From Martinezella lusitana (GTDB lineage: Bacteria > Pseudomonadota > Alphaproteobacteria > Rhizobiales > Rhizobiaceae), in assembly GCF_010668395.1 (NCBI RefSeq), contig NZ_WUEY01000005.1, positions 186,001 to 250,000 of the forward strand: DNA of 64,000 bases. Reading direction: 5' to 3'. Of this stretch, positions 45,838 to 55,649 are shown in pieces. The notes beneath the pieces were generated by a model. It saw only the letters and a list, made by a program, of their open reading frames with translations. It was not told the DNA's origin and ran no database searches. How positions within the stretch are numbered: the stretch's first letter is position 1; the number at the start of each line of letters is the position of its first letter. The position numbers and the translations under genes were made by a program.

Positions 45838-46296
45838 GTGAGTGCAAAAGTACCGAACCCGATCGATGCCTATGTGGGCTCTCGCGTGCGCACGCGTCGT
45901 CTTATGCTTGGCATGAGCCAGGAGCGGCTTGCCGAACAGATCGGCGTGACGTTTCAGCAGGTACAGAAATACGAAAAGGGCACCAATCGCATTGGCGCCA
46001 GCCGATTGCAGGCCATAGCCGGCGTGCTGGCGGTTCCGGTTGCCTTCTTCTTCCAGCAGGACACGACCCAGCCCCTGAACACGGACGGCCTCGGCGCGAT
46101 CAACGGCCTTGAGGACCTGTCGGATTTCCTGACCTCCAAGGAAGGCCTCGGCCTCAACAAGGCCTTCATGAAGATCAACGATCCCAGCGTTCGCCAGTCC
46201 GTGCTGATGCTGATCAAGTCGCTGGCAAACGCCTCCGAACCCTTGGCGGACCATGTGCCGCACACGACGAGCTTGTCGGCAAGCCTTCGCAATTGA
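45838..46296 (+). CDS. XRE-family HTH regulator (PraR-like)
   Basis: 152-aa regulator with a Cro/CI helix-turn-helix at about residues 15-70: GSRVRTRRLMLGMSQERLAEQ, VTFQQVQKYEKGTNRIGASRLQ. This layout (PNPIDAYVGSRVR...VPVAFFF) is that of the rhizobial PraR-like paralogues, some of which control biofilm, quorum sensing or nodulation. The start is GTG at 45838 with AAGGAG 9 nt upstream. It is monocistronic. A specific target cannot be named. Confidence 0.92.
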   Translation: MSAKVPNPIDAYVGSRVRTRRLMLGMSQERLAEQIGVTFQQVQKYEKGTNRIGASRLQAIAGVLAVPVAFFFQQDTTQPLNTDGLGAINGLEDLSDFLTSKEGLGLNKAFMKINDPSVRQSVLMLIKSLANASEPLADHVPHTTSLSASLRN

Positions 46297-46632
46297 GATG
46301 TCGCCTTCGGGCATGGATGCCGATACGCGTGGCGTCGAGATACTCCGCACGACTCGCCGCGCCGGTCCAGGAGCAAGTGCCTTCGCCTGAAACCGCATGA
46401 ACACGTCGCGTATTGGGCAGCCCCGCAGGCGCGATGGGCTTGTCATGCCCCTTCGGCCGCTTTTCCGGGCCATTTCGCGCCCTGTAATTGCAAACGCCGA
46501 ATTTCGTCACAATCAAGCCTCGTGTCACGCTGCATGTCACGCGCCAAGCCAGAAAACATCCGTTACGGTTTGCTCATGTTCTCGGCCGGATACGATTCGT
46601 CCGCCGGGAACGGGGGCAATAGAGGGCATGAA
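46297..46632. other. Intergenic region without a supportable gene
   Basis: 336 bp between the XRE regulator and the next small gene. Short open frames are Arg/Cys/Ser-rich with no good start signals. It probably contains the promoter of the downstream small gene; no element is recognised. Confidence 0.45.
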
Positions 46633-46872
46633 ATGACAGCAGCACTTCCGATCGGAGCAGCACACCAGGATCCGGACTCGCTCAAGGAACTGGCATCAAT
46701 CGCTCGGCTCATTACCTATGCACGGCAGAGCGCCAAGAACCTGAATGCGGAATTCCCTGTCTGGTGCCTGGATCTGGCACTTGGGGCCGTGCTGCAGGAA
46801 ATGTATGCAAACGGCTTGCCGAACCCCTTGTTCGATGAGGGAACGGACACAGCAAACATCGTGGCACACTGA
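46633..46872 (+). CDS. Small conserved-looking protein of unknown function
   Basis: 79-aa soluble protein: an N-terminal MTAALPIGAAHQDPDSLKEL, then a helical IARLITYARQSAKNLNAEFPVWCLDLALGAVLQ. GAGGG lies 7 nt before the ATG at 46633. Codon-position composition looks coding and the helix is amphipathic. I recognise no domain. A strong hairpin follows at 46906-46942. Confidence 0.65.
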   Translation: MTAALPIGAAHQDPDSLKELASIARLITYARQSAKNLNAEFPVWCLDLALGAVLQEMYANGLPNPLFDEGTDTANIVAH

Positions 46873-46905
46873 ATAGAATGATCCCCACTTTTCCGGGACA
46901 GGCAA

Positions 46906-46942
46906 CAATGCCGATATGGCCGGATAGGCCATATCGGCATTG
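46906..46942. terminator. 16-bp perfect inverted repeat between convergent genes
   Basis: CAATGCCGATATGGCC (46906-46921) and its exact complement (46927-46942) flank GGATA. It sits between the stops of the convergent 79-aa and TetR genes, so a bidirectional terminator is likely even though no long T-run follows. Confidence 0.65.
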
Positions 46943-46975
46943 CCTTTCAATCAGCCGGAACTCTCTCGCAACAGT

Positions 46976-47653
46976 CTATCGGCAGCCTTTGCGCGGCTGA
47001 ACGCCGGCAGTGAAAATCGCGATGCATTGGCGCAGGTGGCGCAGCCGTGTTTCGCGATCCGGCCAATCGTTCGGATGGCCCGGCTTGGAAATCATCGCAC
47101 CGAAGATCATGTTCATGAGCATGCGCCCGCCGCTCGCGGCATCGTCGATCTCGATCACCCCGCGCCGCTGCTGCTCGGCAAGCCAGTCGGCCAGAATCCG
47201 CTGCGATTGCTGGGCGCCGTGGGTGTGCAGCAGCGTCGCAATCTCGGGAAATCGCTGCGATTCGCTGATGGCGAGATGAATGAAGGCATCGCGCTCCCGC
47301 TCCTGCTCTTCATCCATGTCGATCATGAAGATCTGTTCGAGCGCTTCGGCGAAAGGCAGATCCTCTTCGGGATCGCGCGGCAGGGCCAGCATGGATGCGC
47401 GATGCTCGGCGATGATCGCCATGAAAAGATCGCTCTTGCTCGGAAACAGCTTGTAGAGGGTCTGCTTCGAAATCCTGCATCGGGCGGCCACGAGATCCAT
47501 CGTCGTACCGCCGTAGCCAAGCTCATAGAAGGTCGCGCGCGCCTCCTTGACGATCTCGGCTCGGCGAGCGTCGTCATTCACGGTTTTCGGGCGGCCGCGC
47601 GGGCGGCGCTTGATGGCCTGGTCGGCCTTGCCTGCTCGTTCTTTTGTCAGCAC
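46976..47653 (-). CDS. TetR/AcrR-family repressor of the adjacent RND pump
   Basis: 225-aa repressor. A basic N-terminal extension (IKRRPRGRPKTVNDDARR) precedes the HTH ATFYELGYGGTTMDLVAARCRISKQTLYKLF, followed by a C-terminal ligand domain with many acidic residues (DMDEEQERERD). It is divergent from the RND adaptor gene across about 100 bp, the arrangement of AcrR/AmeR-type local repressors. The inducer is unknown. Confidence 0.92.
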   Translation of the reverse strand: MLTKERAGKADQAIKRRPRGRPKTVNDDARRAEIVKEARATFYELGYGGTTMDLVAARCRISKQTLYKLFPSKSDLFMAIIAEHRASMLALPRDPEEDLPFAEALEQIFMIDMDEEQERERDAFIHLAISESQRFPEIATLLHTHGAQQSQRILADWLAEQQRRGVIEIDDAASGGRMLMNMIFGAMISKPGHPNDWPDRETRLRHLRQCIAIFTAGVQPRKGCR

Positions 47654-47683
47654 TTCCGTCTTGACCCCAACAGCCGAATGCGA

Positions 47684-47711
47684 TTGACATTTGAAGCAGT
47701 ATACATATTTT
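47684..47711 (+). promoter_or_regulatory. Sigma-70-like promoter of the RND operon
   Basis: TTGACA, a 16-nt spacer and TATTTT lie about 45 nt before the adaptor start. GTATAC and GTAC-N6-GTAC dyads overlap and follow the -10 region, where the divergent TetR protein could bind. Confidence 0.5.
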
Positions 47712-47755
47712 CTGTACGACTTGGTACTGTAAATAAGGCAACAGGAAATAGCAAC

Positions 47756-49060
47756 GTGCGAAAGCTCGCTCCTCCCACTTCTGCACCCGCATATCCGACG
47801 ATGTCCGCTCGCCTGTCAGCCGGCCGCGCTTCGATGACCATCGCAGGGCTTGTCGCTGCGGTGATGCTGGCCGGCTGCAACCAGCAGAATACCGCCCAGA
47901 ACAACGCTCCCGCCGTCAAGACGGAAGTCAGCGCGATGGCGCTGCATCCGCAATCCGTCGCGATCACCGCCGAACTGCCCGGCCGCACCAGCGCCTACCT
48001 CGTCGCCGAAGTGCGGCCGCAGGTCGGCGGCATCATCCGCAGCCGCAACTTCAAGGAAGGCAGCGAAGTCAAGGAAGGCGACGTGCTCTACGAGATCGAT
48101 CCGGCCTCGTATCAGGCATCCTACGACAGCGCGGTCGCTGCCTTGCAGAAGGCGGAAGGTGCCCTGCCGAGCGCCCAGTCGAAAGTGGATCGCTACAAGA
48201 GCCTCACGGCGCAGGACGCCGTCAGCAAGCAGAACCTTGATGACGCCGTCTCCACGCTAGCCCAGGCGAACGCCGACATCGCGTCCGCAAAAGCGGCCCT
48301 GGAAACAGCGCGGATCAATCTCAACTATACCAAGATGCGCGCACCGATCGCCGGCCGCGTCGACGCTTCCGCGGTCACGGTAGGCGCGCTCGTCACGGCA
48401 GACCAGACAACGGCGCTCACCACCATCCGCCAGCTCGATCCGATCAACGTCGACGTCACCCAGTCGAGCACAAACCTGCTGGAGTTCCGCCGCGCCATTA
48501 CGGAAGGCCGCCTGAAGACCAGCGGCGACAATGTTTCGGTCCATCTGACGCTGGAAGACAACAGCCAGTATAAGGAAACCGGCAAGCTCGAATTCGCGGA
48601 AGCCGCCGTTGCCGAAACCGTTGGCACGATTACCGTCCGCGCCGTTTTCCCCAATCCGGACCGCGTGCTGCTGCCCGGCATGTACGTGCGCGCCACCCTC
48701 CAGGAAGGCATAGCCGAGAACAGCTTCCTTGTGCCGCAGCGCGCCGTGACGCGCAACACGAAGGGCGAACCGATCGCCATGTTCGTGACGGCCGACAACA
48801 AGGTGCAGCAGCGGGTGCTGAAGGTGCAGCGCAGCATCGGCAACAGCTGGCTGGTGAGCGAAGACATCAAGGACGGCGAGCGCGTGATCGTTGAGGGCAG
48901 CCAGCGCGTGCGCGACGGCCAGGAGGTCAACGTCTCTCCCGTGACCATCGACGATGCGACCGGCGAGGTTAAACAGGCGACCGCCGACGGCAAGCCTGCG
49001 GAACAGGCAGCATTGGAAAAGGCCGACACCAAGAGCGCCTCCTCCGGCGCTCAGAAGTGA
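47756..49060 (+). CDS. RND efflux periplasmic adaptor (AcrA/AmeA type)
   Basis: Membrane-fusion lipoprotein of 434 aa. The lipobox is AAVMLAGCNQQ. The barrel-sandwich has VRPQVGGIIRSRNFKEGSEV, the helical hairpin AALQKAEGALPSAQSKVDRYK, then KMRAPIAGRVDASAVTVGALV and the beta-barrel LPGMYVRATLQEG. The start is GTG at 47756 with CAGGAA upstream; the ATG at 47801 lacks an SD. It links the pump at 49069 to an outer-membrane channel whose gene is not in this window. Confidence 0.93.
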   Translation: MRKLAPPTSAPAYPTMSARLSAGRASMTIAGLVAAVMLAGCNQQNTAQNNAPAVKTEVSAMALHPQSVAITAELPGRTSAYLVAEVRPQVGGIIRSRNFKEGSEVKEGDVLYEIDPASYQASYDSAVAALQKAEGALPSAQSKVDRYKSLTAQDAVSKQNLDDAVSTLAQANADIASAKAALETARINLNYTKMRAPIAGRVDASAVTVGALVTADQTTALTTIRQLDPINVDVTQSSTNLLEFRRAITEGRLKTSGDNVSVHLTLEDNSQYKETGKLEFAEAAVAETVGTITVRAVFPNPDRVLLPGMYVRATLQEGIAENSFLVPQRAVTRNTKGEPIAMFVTADNKVQQRVLKVQRSIGNSWLVSEDIKDGERVIVEGSQRVRDGQEVNVSPVTIDDATGEVKQATADGKPAEQAALEKADTKSASSGAQK

Positions 49061-49068
49061 GGTAGAGG

Positions 49069-52000
49069 ATGTCCCGTTTTTTCATCGACAGGCCGATCTT
49101 TGCCTGGGTCATCGCCATCGTCATCATGCTGGCGGGGGCACTTTCGATCCTCACGCTCTCGATTTCGCAATATCCGCAGATCGCGCCGACCAGCGTGCGC
49201 ATTAGCGCCACCTATTCCGGTGCCGATGCCGCCACCGTCGAAAACTCGGTGACCAAGGTCATCGAGCAGGGCATGACCGGCATCGACAATCTCGACTACA
49301 TGACATCGACCTCGACCTCGACCGGCCAGGCTTCGATCACGCTGACCTTCACCAACAAGGCCGATCCCGACGTCGCGCAGATGCAGGTGCAGAACAAGCT
49401 GCAGCTCGTCACGGCGCAGCTGCCGCAGGCCGTGCAGAACACCGGCATCATCGTCTCCAAGTCGACGTCGAACTTCCTGATGGTCGTCGGCTTCGTATCC
49501 ACCGACGGCAAGCTGAACTCCAACGACCTTGCCGACTATATTTCCAGCACGCTCAACGATACGCTGAAGCGCATCGAGGGCGTCGGCGATACGCAGATCT
49601 TCGGCGCCGGCTATGCCATGCGCATCTGGGTAGACCCGGACAAGCTCGCCAAGTACCAGCTGATGGTGAGCGACGTCACCAGCGCGATCCAGTCGCAGAA
49701 CTCGCAGGTTTCTGCCGGCCAGCTCGGCGCGCTGCCGCAGCGCAAGGGTCAGCAGCTCAACGCGACCGTAACGGCCAAGAGCCGCCTGCAGACGCCCGAG
49801 CAGTTCGAAAACATCATTCTGAAGAGCCAGTCCGACGGCGCGCTGGTGCGCCTCAACGATGTCGCCACTGTCGAGCTCGGGGCCGATAGCTACACCACGT
49901 CGAGCACCTATAACGGCCATCCTTCGGCCGGCCTTGCAGTGATGCTCGCCTCCGGCGCCAACGCCATCAACACGGCGGAGGGAGTAAGGGCGACCATCGA
50001 CAACCTGAAGCAGACCCTGCCGCCGAATGTCGAGGTGGTCTACCCCTACGACACGACGCCGTTCGTGAAGCTGTCGATCGAAGACGTGGTCAAGACGCTG
50101 TTCGAAGCCATCGTGCTCGTCTTCATCGTCATGTTCGTCTTCCTGCAGAACATCCGCGCCACGCTGATCCCGACGCTCGCCGTCCCGGTCGTCCTGCTCG
50201 GCACGTTCGGCGTGCTCTCCCTGTTCGGATACTCGATCAATACGTTGACCATGTTCGGCATGGTGCTCGCCATCGGACTTCTGGTCGACGACGCCATCGT
50301 CGTCGTCGAAAACGTCGAGCGCGTCATGGAGGAAGAAGGATTGTCGCCGCGCGAGGCGACGATCAAGTCGATGGAGGAAATCACCGGCGCATTGATCGGC
50401 ATCGCCACGGTCCTTTCGGCCGTTTTCATCCCGATGGCCTTCTTCTCCGGTTCGGTCGGCGTCATCTACCGCCAGTTCTCGGTCACGATCGTCTCGGCGA
50501 TGGTCCTCTCGGTCATCGTCGCCTTGATCCTGACGCCGGCCCTTTGCGCCACCATCCTCAAGAAGCCCCAGCATGGGTCCAAGGAAAAGGGCGCCTTCGG
50601 CTGGTTCAACCGCAACTTCGAGCGGGCGACGCACTACTACCAGCGCGGCATTCACGGGATGATCCGCCTCACCATCGTCTTCCTGCTGGCGTTCGTCGCG
50701 ATCGGTGGCGCCGTCGGCTACCTGTTCAACCACCTCCCAAGCTCGTTCCTGCCGGACGAGGACCAGGGCATCCTGTTGACGGCCATCCAGCTTCCACCTG
50801 GCGCCGCGGATTCCCGAACCTGGGCCGTGCTCGACCAGGTGAAGGACTATTATCTCAATACCGAGAAAGACTATGTGGACGGCGCATTCGCGGTCGCCGG
50901 TTTCGGCTTCAGCGGTCAGGGCCAGAACGTCGGTATCGTCTTCGTGAGGTTGAAGGACTTCGAGCAGCGCAAGACACCGCAATCGAAGGCTCAGGCGATT
51001 GCCGCCCGCGCCATGGGCGCCTTCTCCAAGATCAAGGACGGCAGTGTTTTCGCGCTTGCCCCGCCGGCGATCCCGGGCTTCGGCAGCTCGAGCGGCTTCG
51101 ACTTCTTCATCAAGGACATCAACGGTGCCGGCCATGCGGCATTGATCGCAGCCCGCAACCAGCTGCTCGGCGCCGCTGCGAAGAACGCCAAGCTGTTCGG
51201 CACTCGCCCGAACGGCCAGGAAGATACGCCGCAATATTCTCTGAACATCGATGAAGAGAAAGCAAGCGCGCTGAACATCCAGCTCTCCGACATCGACGCC
51301 ACCCTGTCGACCGCATGGGGCGGCACCTACGTCAACGACTTCATCGATCGCGGTCGCGTGAAGAAGGTCTACGTGCAGGCCGACAAGAACTTCCGCATGC
51401 AGCCGGAAGATTTCGGCCGCTGGTATGTGCGCAATTCGGATGGCGCCATGGTGCCGTTCTCGGCCTTCTCCAGGGGCGAGTGGAACTATGGCTCGCCGCG
51501 CCTGGAACGCTACAACGGCTCGTCGGCCGTCGAAATCCAGGGCGCCGCCGCTCCGGGCGTTTCGTCGGGCGATGCCATGAACGAGATCGACAAGATCATG
51601 GCGAGCCTGCCGCCGGGCTTCAGCCACGAATGGACGAGCCTGTCGGCACAGGAAAAGCTCTCCGGCAACCAGGCAAGCCAGCTCTACGCGATCTCGATCC
51701 TGGTCGTCTTCCTGGCACTTGCCGCTCTCTACGAGAGCTGGTCGATCCCGCTCGCCGTCATGCTGTCGGTTCCGATCGGCATCTTCGGGGCGCTGCTGGC
51801 CGCAACGCTGTTCGGCCAGTCGAACGACGTCTACTTCAAGGTCGGCCTGCTGACGACCATCGGCCTGGCGGCGAAGAACGCCATCCTGATCGTCGAATTC
51901 GCCATCGAACAGCAGAATCAGGGCAAGAACCTGATCGACGCGACGCTGGAGGCGGCCCGACAGCGCCTGCGGCCGATCCTGATGACCTCGCTCGCCTTCA

Positions 52001-52221
52001 TCCTCGGCGTTCTGCCGCTGGCGATCGCCAACGGCGCCGGATCGGGCAGCCAGAACTCGATCGGCATCGGCGTCATGGGCGGCATGATCTCGGCCACCGT
52101 GCTCGGCGTCTTCTTCATTCCGCTGCTCTTCGTCTCGGTACGCCGGATCTTCAAGGGCAAGATCAGGTCGACGCCGACGCCGGAAGCGGCGGCAACCGAC
52201 AGCGGCGCCGCCACGCACTAA
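49069..52221 (+). CDS. RND multidrug efflux permease (AcrB/MexB, HAE1 type)
   Basis: Proton-driven trimeric pump of 1050 aa with 12 predicted membrane helices and two large periplasmic loops. The start [20 protein letters not shown] is typical. The proton-relay Asp pair is in [21 protein letters not shown], and the relay Lys is in the [14 protein letters not shown] helix. It begins 9 nt after the adaptor stop (SD GAGG). A strong terminator follows, so the operon has two genes without an outer-membrane factor. Confidence 0.97.
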   Translation: MSRFFIDRPIFAWVIAIVIMLAGALSILTLSISQYPQIAPTSVRISATYSGADAATVENSVTKVIEQGMTGIDNLDYMTSTSTSTGQASITLTFTNKADPDVAQMQVQNKLQLVTAQLPQAVQNTGIIVSKSTSNFLMVVGFVSTDGKLNSNDLADYISSTLNDTLKRIEGVGDTQIFGAGYAMRIWVDPDKLAKYQLMVSDVTSAIQSQNSQVSAGQLGALPQRKGQQLNATVTAKSRLQTPEQFENIILKSQSDGALVRLNDVATVELGADSYTTSSTYNGHPSAGLAVMLASGANAINTAEGVRATIDNLKQTLPPNVEVVYPYDTTPFVKLSIEDVVKTLFEAIVLVFIVMFVFLQNIRATLIPTLAVPVVLLGTFGVLSLFGYSINTLTMFGMVLAIGLLVDDAIVVVENVERVMEEEGLSPREATIKSMEEITGALIGIATVLSAVFIPMAFFSGSVGVIYRQFSVTIVSAMVLSVIVALILTPALCATILKKPQHGSKEKGAFGWFNRNFERATHYYQRGIHGMIRLTIVFLLAFVAIGGAVGYLFNHLPSSFLPDEDQGILLTAIQLPPGAADSRTWAVLDQVKDYYLNTEKDYVDGAFAVAGFGFSGQGQNVGIVFVRLKDFEQRKTPQSKAQAIAARAMGAFSKIKDGSVFALAPPAIPGFGSSSGFDFFIKDINGAGHAALIAARNQLLGAAAKNAKLFGTRPNGQEDTPQYSLNIDEEKASALNIQLSDIDATLSTAWGGTYVNDFIDRGRVKKVYVQADKNFRMQPEDFGRWYVRNSDGAMVPFSAFSRGEWNYGSPRLERYNGSSAVEIQGAAAPGVSSGDAMNEIDKIMASLPPGFSHEWTSLSAQEKLSGNQASQLYAISILVVFLALAALYESWSIPLAVMLSVPIGIFGALLAATLFGQSNDVYFKVGLLTTIGLAAKNAILIVEFAIEQQNQGKNLIDATLEAARQRLRPILMTSLAFILGVLPLAIANGAGSGSQNSIGIGVMGGMISATVLGVFFIPLLFVSVRRIFKGKIRSTPTPEAAATDSGAATH

Positions 52222-52281
52222 CCACCGATATCCGTCCGCTCCCGGCACCCGCATGCGGACGGCTTCGACCGAAAATCAACC

Positions 52282-52319
52282 AAAAGGGCTCCCGCCATAA
52301 CGGGAGCCCTTTTGTTTTG
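52282..52319 (+). terminator. Rho-independent terminator of the RND operon
   Basis: A perfect 13-bp stem (52282-52294 with 52301-52313, AAAAGGGCTCCCG) has a 6-nt loop and is followed by GTTTTG. The A-rich 5' side may let it also act on the convergent mdtC-like transcript. Confidence 0.9.
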
Positions 52320-52541
52320 TGATCCAATGAAAAGCAGAAAGCCTTCCGGTGCAGGCACCGTGTGCGATGCTGCCTTTCCGAACGGCGCGGTAAGGGCTTG
52401 AAAGCTGCCGCTGTAAGGCGGGCGGGACACGTCGGGCTCACCTCGACGCTTGGAACGCAAATTCCCTTGATCTCCGCCGCCGCGCCGGGAACGATCAATC
52501 CCGTTCGAGATCGCGATCCGCGATCGATGGCGAAGACCTCG

Positions 52542-55500
52542 TCAGCTCGACGCGGCAGGCACCGGCGCCGTGGTCTGCGGCTTCGGCGACCATTTCGCAT
52601 GCAGCTTGGCAAGCATCAGATAGATGATCGGCGTGGTATAGAGCGTCAGCACCTGCGACACGACAAGTCCGCCGACGATGGTGATGCCGAGCGGGCGGCG
52701 CAGCTCCGCGCCGGGGCCGCTGGCGATGATCAACGGAATGGCGCCCATCAGCGCGGCCAGCGTCGTCATCAGGATCGGCCGGAAGCGCTTGAGGCACGCC
52801 TGATAGATGGCTTCCTCCGACGACAGGCCGAGCGTGCGCTCGCCCTGCAGCGCGAAGTCCACCATCATGATGCCGTTCTTCTTGACGATGCCGATCAGCA
52901 GGATGATGCCGATGAAGGCGATGATCGTCAGCTCCGTGCCGCTGATGACAAGCGCGAGCAGCGCTCCGAGACCGGCCGACGGCAGCGTCGAGATGATCGT
53001 CAGCGGATGCGCCAGGCTCTCATAGAGAATGCCGAGAACGATGTAGACCGTCAGCAGCGCCGCCAGAAGCAGCAAGGGCTGGCTGCCGGACGATTGGGTG
53101 ACGCTCGCCGCATCTCCGGCGAAATCCGCATGCAGCGTGTCGGGCAGATGCATTTCCAGCACCGCCTGCTGGATGGCGTCGTTCGCCGCCTGCAGGGGCG
53201 TATTGAGCGCCAGATTGTAGGAAATGGTGACGGACGGATATTGGCCCTGGTGATTGACCACCAGCGGCGCCAGCGTCCGATCGATCGACGCGACGGCACT
53301 CAGCGGAACCTGCGTGCCGCCGGAGGCCGGCACATAGAGCTTGGAAATATCGCTGGGATCGAGAGCGTAGGTCGGATCGGCCTCCAGCACAACGCGATAC
53401 TGGTTGCGCTGCGTGTAGATCGTCGAAATCTGCCGCTGGGCGAAGGCATTGTTCAGGGCCGCATCGATGGATTGAATGCTGACGCCGAGCTGCGAGGCCA
53501 TGCTCCGGTCGATATTGACGGTCGCCTGCAGGCCGTTCGGCTGCCTGTCGGTCGCAACATCGGTCAGCTCGTGCAGGGCCTGCAGTCGCAGCAGCACCTT
53601 TGGCGCCCATTCCACCAGCTCGTCGTAATTCGCGCTCCAGACCGTGAACTGATATTGCGATTGCGACTGGCGCGCACCGGCGCGGATATCGCCGGGCGAA
53701 AACAAGAAGGTACTGAGGCCCGGAACGGCCATCAGCTGCTTGCGAAGCCGGTCTATGACCTCGGCTGTCGGCGCACGCTCGGACTCCGGCTTCAGCGAAA
53801 TATAGAGCTGGCCGCGATTGACGGAACTGGAAAAACCGCCGCCGCCGACGGAGGAGCCGAGGCCGGAAACCGCAGGATCCTTCGAGGCGATATCCGCCGC
53901 CTGTTGTTGCAGCTTGACCATGGCCGGATAGGAGATGTCGGTCGCCGCCTGCGTCCCGCCCTGGATGAACCCTGTGTCGTCCTGCGGAATGAAGCCCTTC
54001 GGCACCTTGACGTAGAGGTAGCCCGACATCACGACGCAGCCGATGATGACGAGTACGGAGAGCACCCGATGGTGCAGCACCGCTTTCAGCGTACGGCCAT
54101 AAAAGCCGATGATCGCGCCCAACGTGCCCTCGACAAGGCGGCCGAACGGTCCGGGTCGCGCGTCGATATCGTGCTGACGCAGGCGATGCCCGCAGATCAT
54201 CGGCGTCAGCGTCAGCGACACCAGTGTCGAAACGACGATGGTGAAACCAAGCGTCAGCGAGAAGGTCTGGAAGAAGCGGCCGACGATGCCGCCCATGAAG
54301 AAGAGCGGTATGAACGCGGCAAGCAGGGAGAGGCTAATCGAAATGACCGTGAAGCCGATCTGCTTCGCCCCTTCGAGCGCCGCCCGCATCGGCTTCATGC
54401 CGGTTTCCAGATTGGCATAGATGTTCTCGATCATGACGATGGCGTCGTCGACGACGAAGCCGACGGATACGGCCAGCGCCATGAGCGAGAGATTGTCGAT
54501 CGACAGTCCGAAGAGCCACATCGCCGCGAAGGTTCCGGCAAGCGACAGCGGCACGGTAACGCCGGCGGCAAACGTCGGCGTCGCGCGTCGCAGGAAGACG
54601 AAGACCACCGCCATGACGAGGCAGATGGTGGCAAGCAGCGTCCACTGCATGTCGTTGACGCTGGCGTGGATCGTCGTGGTGCGGTCGGAAAGGATGGAAA
54701 CCTTGACACCGGTGGGAATGAGCCGCTGCAGCTCGGGGATCAGCTCCTTGACGCCATCGACGGTGGCGATGACGTTCGCATCGGCCTGCTTGGTGATATT
54801 CAGCAGCACGGCCGGCTTGCCGTCATACCAGGCGTCGGAGCGGCTGTTGCGCACACCCGGCTCGACCGTGGCGATATCGGCAAGGCGAACGGCCGTGCCG
54901 TCGCCGCTCTGCACGATGATCTTTCCGTAGTCTTCCGGGGTCCGCAATTGCCCGTTCATGGCAATGGAGAACGCACCGCCGGCTCCGTCGATGGAGCCGA
55001 ACGGACCGAGCACGTTGGCGTTGACGATCGCGGTGCGGACGGTATCGAGCGAGAGCCCCATGGCCGAAAGCCGGTCGGGATCGAGCCTGACGCGCACCGC
55101 CGGCTGGTCGGCGCCGCTGACGGTGACGCCGCCGACGCCGTCCACCTGCGAAATGCGCTGCACGACCACCGTGTCGGCCGCATCATAGATGGCACTCGGT
55201 GAGACGTTGTCCGAGGTCAGCGCCAGGATCAGCACGGGCGCCGCCGCCGGATTGATCTTGCGGAAGGACGGTAGCGTCGGCAGATCGCCCGGCAGGTCGG
55301 TCGCCGCCGCGTTCAAAGCCGCCTGCACGTCCTGCGCGGCACCATCGACGCTGCGCGAGAGGTCGAACTGGATGATGATGGTGCTCGACCCCAGCGAGCT
55401 TACCGACGTCAATTGCGTGACGCCGGCAATGGTGCCGAGATGCCGCTCGAGAGGTGCCGCCACGCTTGCCGCCATGCTGGCGGGATCCGCGCCGGGACGG

Positions 55501-55649
55501 CTGGACGAAACGACGATCGTCGGCAGATCCACGGTCGGCAGGCTTGCGACGGGCAGGAAACGATAGGCGACGATGCCGAGGATCATCAACCCGATCGCCA
55601 GAAGCGTCGTCCCGACAGGGCGTTTGACGAACGGCTCCGAGATGTTCAT
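52542..55649 (-). CDS. mdtC: RND permease, MdtC-like
   Basis: Pump subunit of 1035 aa, last gene of an mdtABC-like operon. It begins MNISEPFVKRPVGTTLLAIG, carries the relay Asp pair in GFVVDDAIVMIENIYANLE, and has the usual ILLIGIVKKNGIMMVDFAL helix near residue 900. MdtB and MdtC form mixed trimers that export bile salts, novobiocin and similar compounds in enterobacteria; the rhizobial substrate is unknown. Its ATG overlaps the mdtB-like stop by 4 nt. It is convergent with the AcrB-type operon. Confidence 0.94.
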   Translation of the reverse strand: MNISEPFVKRPVGTTLLAIGLMILGIVAYRFLPVASLPTVDLPTIVVSSSRPGADPASMAASVAAPLERHLGTIAGVTQLTSVSSLGSSTIIIQFDLSRSVDGAAQDVQAALNAAATDLPGDLPTLPSFRKINPAAAPVLILALTSDNVSPSAIYDAADTVVVQRISQVDGVGGVTVSGADQPAVRVRLDPDRLSAMGLSLDTVRTAIVNANVLGPFGSIDGAGGAFSIAMNGQLRTPEDYGKIIVQSGDGTAVRLADIATVEPGVRNSRSDAWYDGKPAVLLNITKQADANVIATVDGVKELIPELQRLIPTGVKVSILSDRTTTIHASVNDMQWTLLATICLVMAVVFVFLRRATPTFAAGVTVPLSLAGTFAAMWLFGLSIDNLSLMALAVSVGFVVDDAIVMIENIYANLETGMKPMRAALEGAKQIGFTVISISLSLLAAFIPLFFMGGIVGRFFQTFSLTLGFTIVVSTLVSLTLTPMICGHRLRQHDIDARPGPFGRLVEGTLGAIIGFYGRTLKAVLHHRVLSVLVIIGCVVMSGYLYVKVPKGFIPQDDTGFIQGGTQAATDISYPAMVKLQQQAADIASKDPAVSGLGSSVGGGGFSSSVNRGQLYISLKPESERAPTAEVIDRLRKQLMAVPGLSTFLFSPGDIRAGARQSQSQYQFTVWSANYDELVEWAPKVLLRLQALHELTDVATDRQPNGLQATVNIDRSMASQLGVSIQSIDAALNNAFAQRQISTIYTQRNQYRVVLEADPTYALDPSDISKLYVPASGGTQVPLSAVASIDRTLAPLVVNHQGQYPSVTISYNLALNTPLQAANDAIQQAVLEMHLPDTLHADFAGDAASVTQSSGSQPLLLLAALLTVYIVLGILYESLAHPLTIISTLPSAGLGALLALVISGTELTIIAFIGIILLIGIVKKNGIMMVDFALQGERTLGLSSEEAIYQACLKRFRPILMTTLAALMGAIPLIIASGPGAELRRPLGITIVGGLVVSQVLTLYTTPIIYLMLAKLHAKWSPKPQTTAPVPAASS

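Noticed and set aside
46940..47755. Extension of the RND adaptor gene upstream to 46940
   Set aside because: The frame stays open by chance opposite the tetR gene; the lipoprotein signal and SD place the real start at 47756.
49051..52254. 1067-codon minus-strand frame opposite the AcrB-type gene
   Set aside because: Composition is antisense-like (many Arg, Asp, His, Val without hydrophobic segments or motifs); the plus-strand RND permease is unmistakable.
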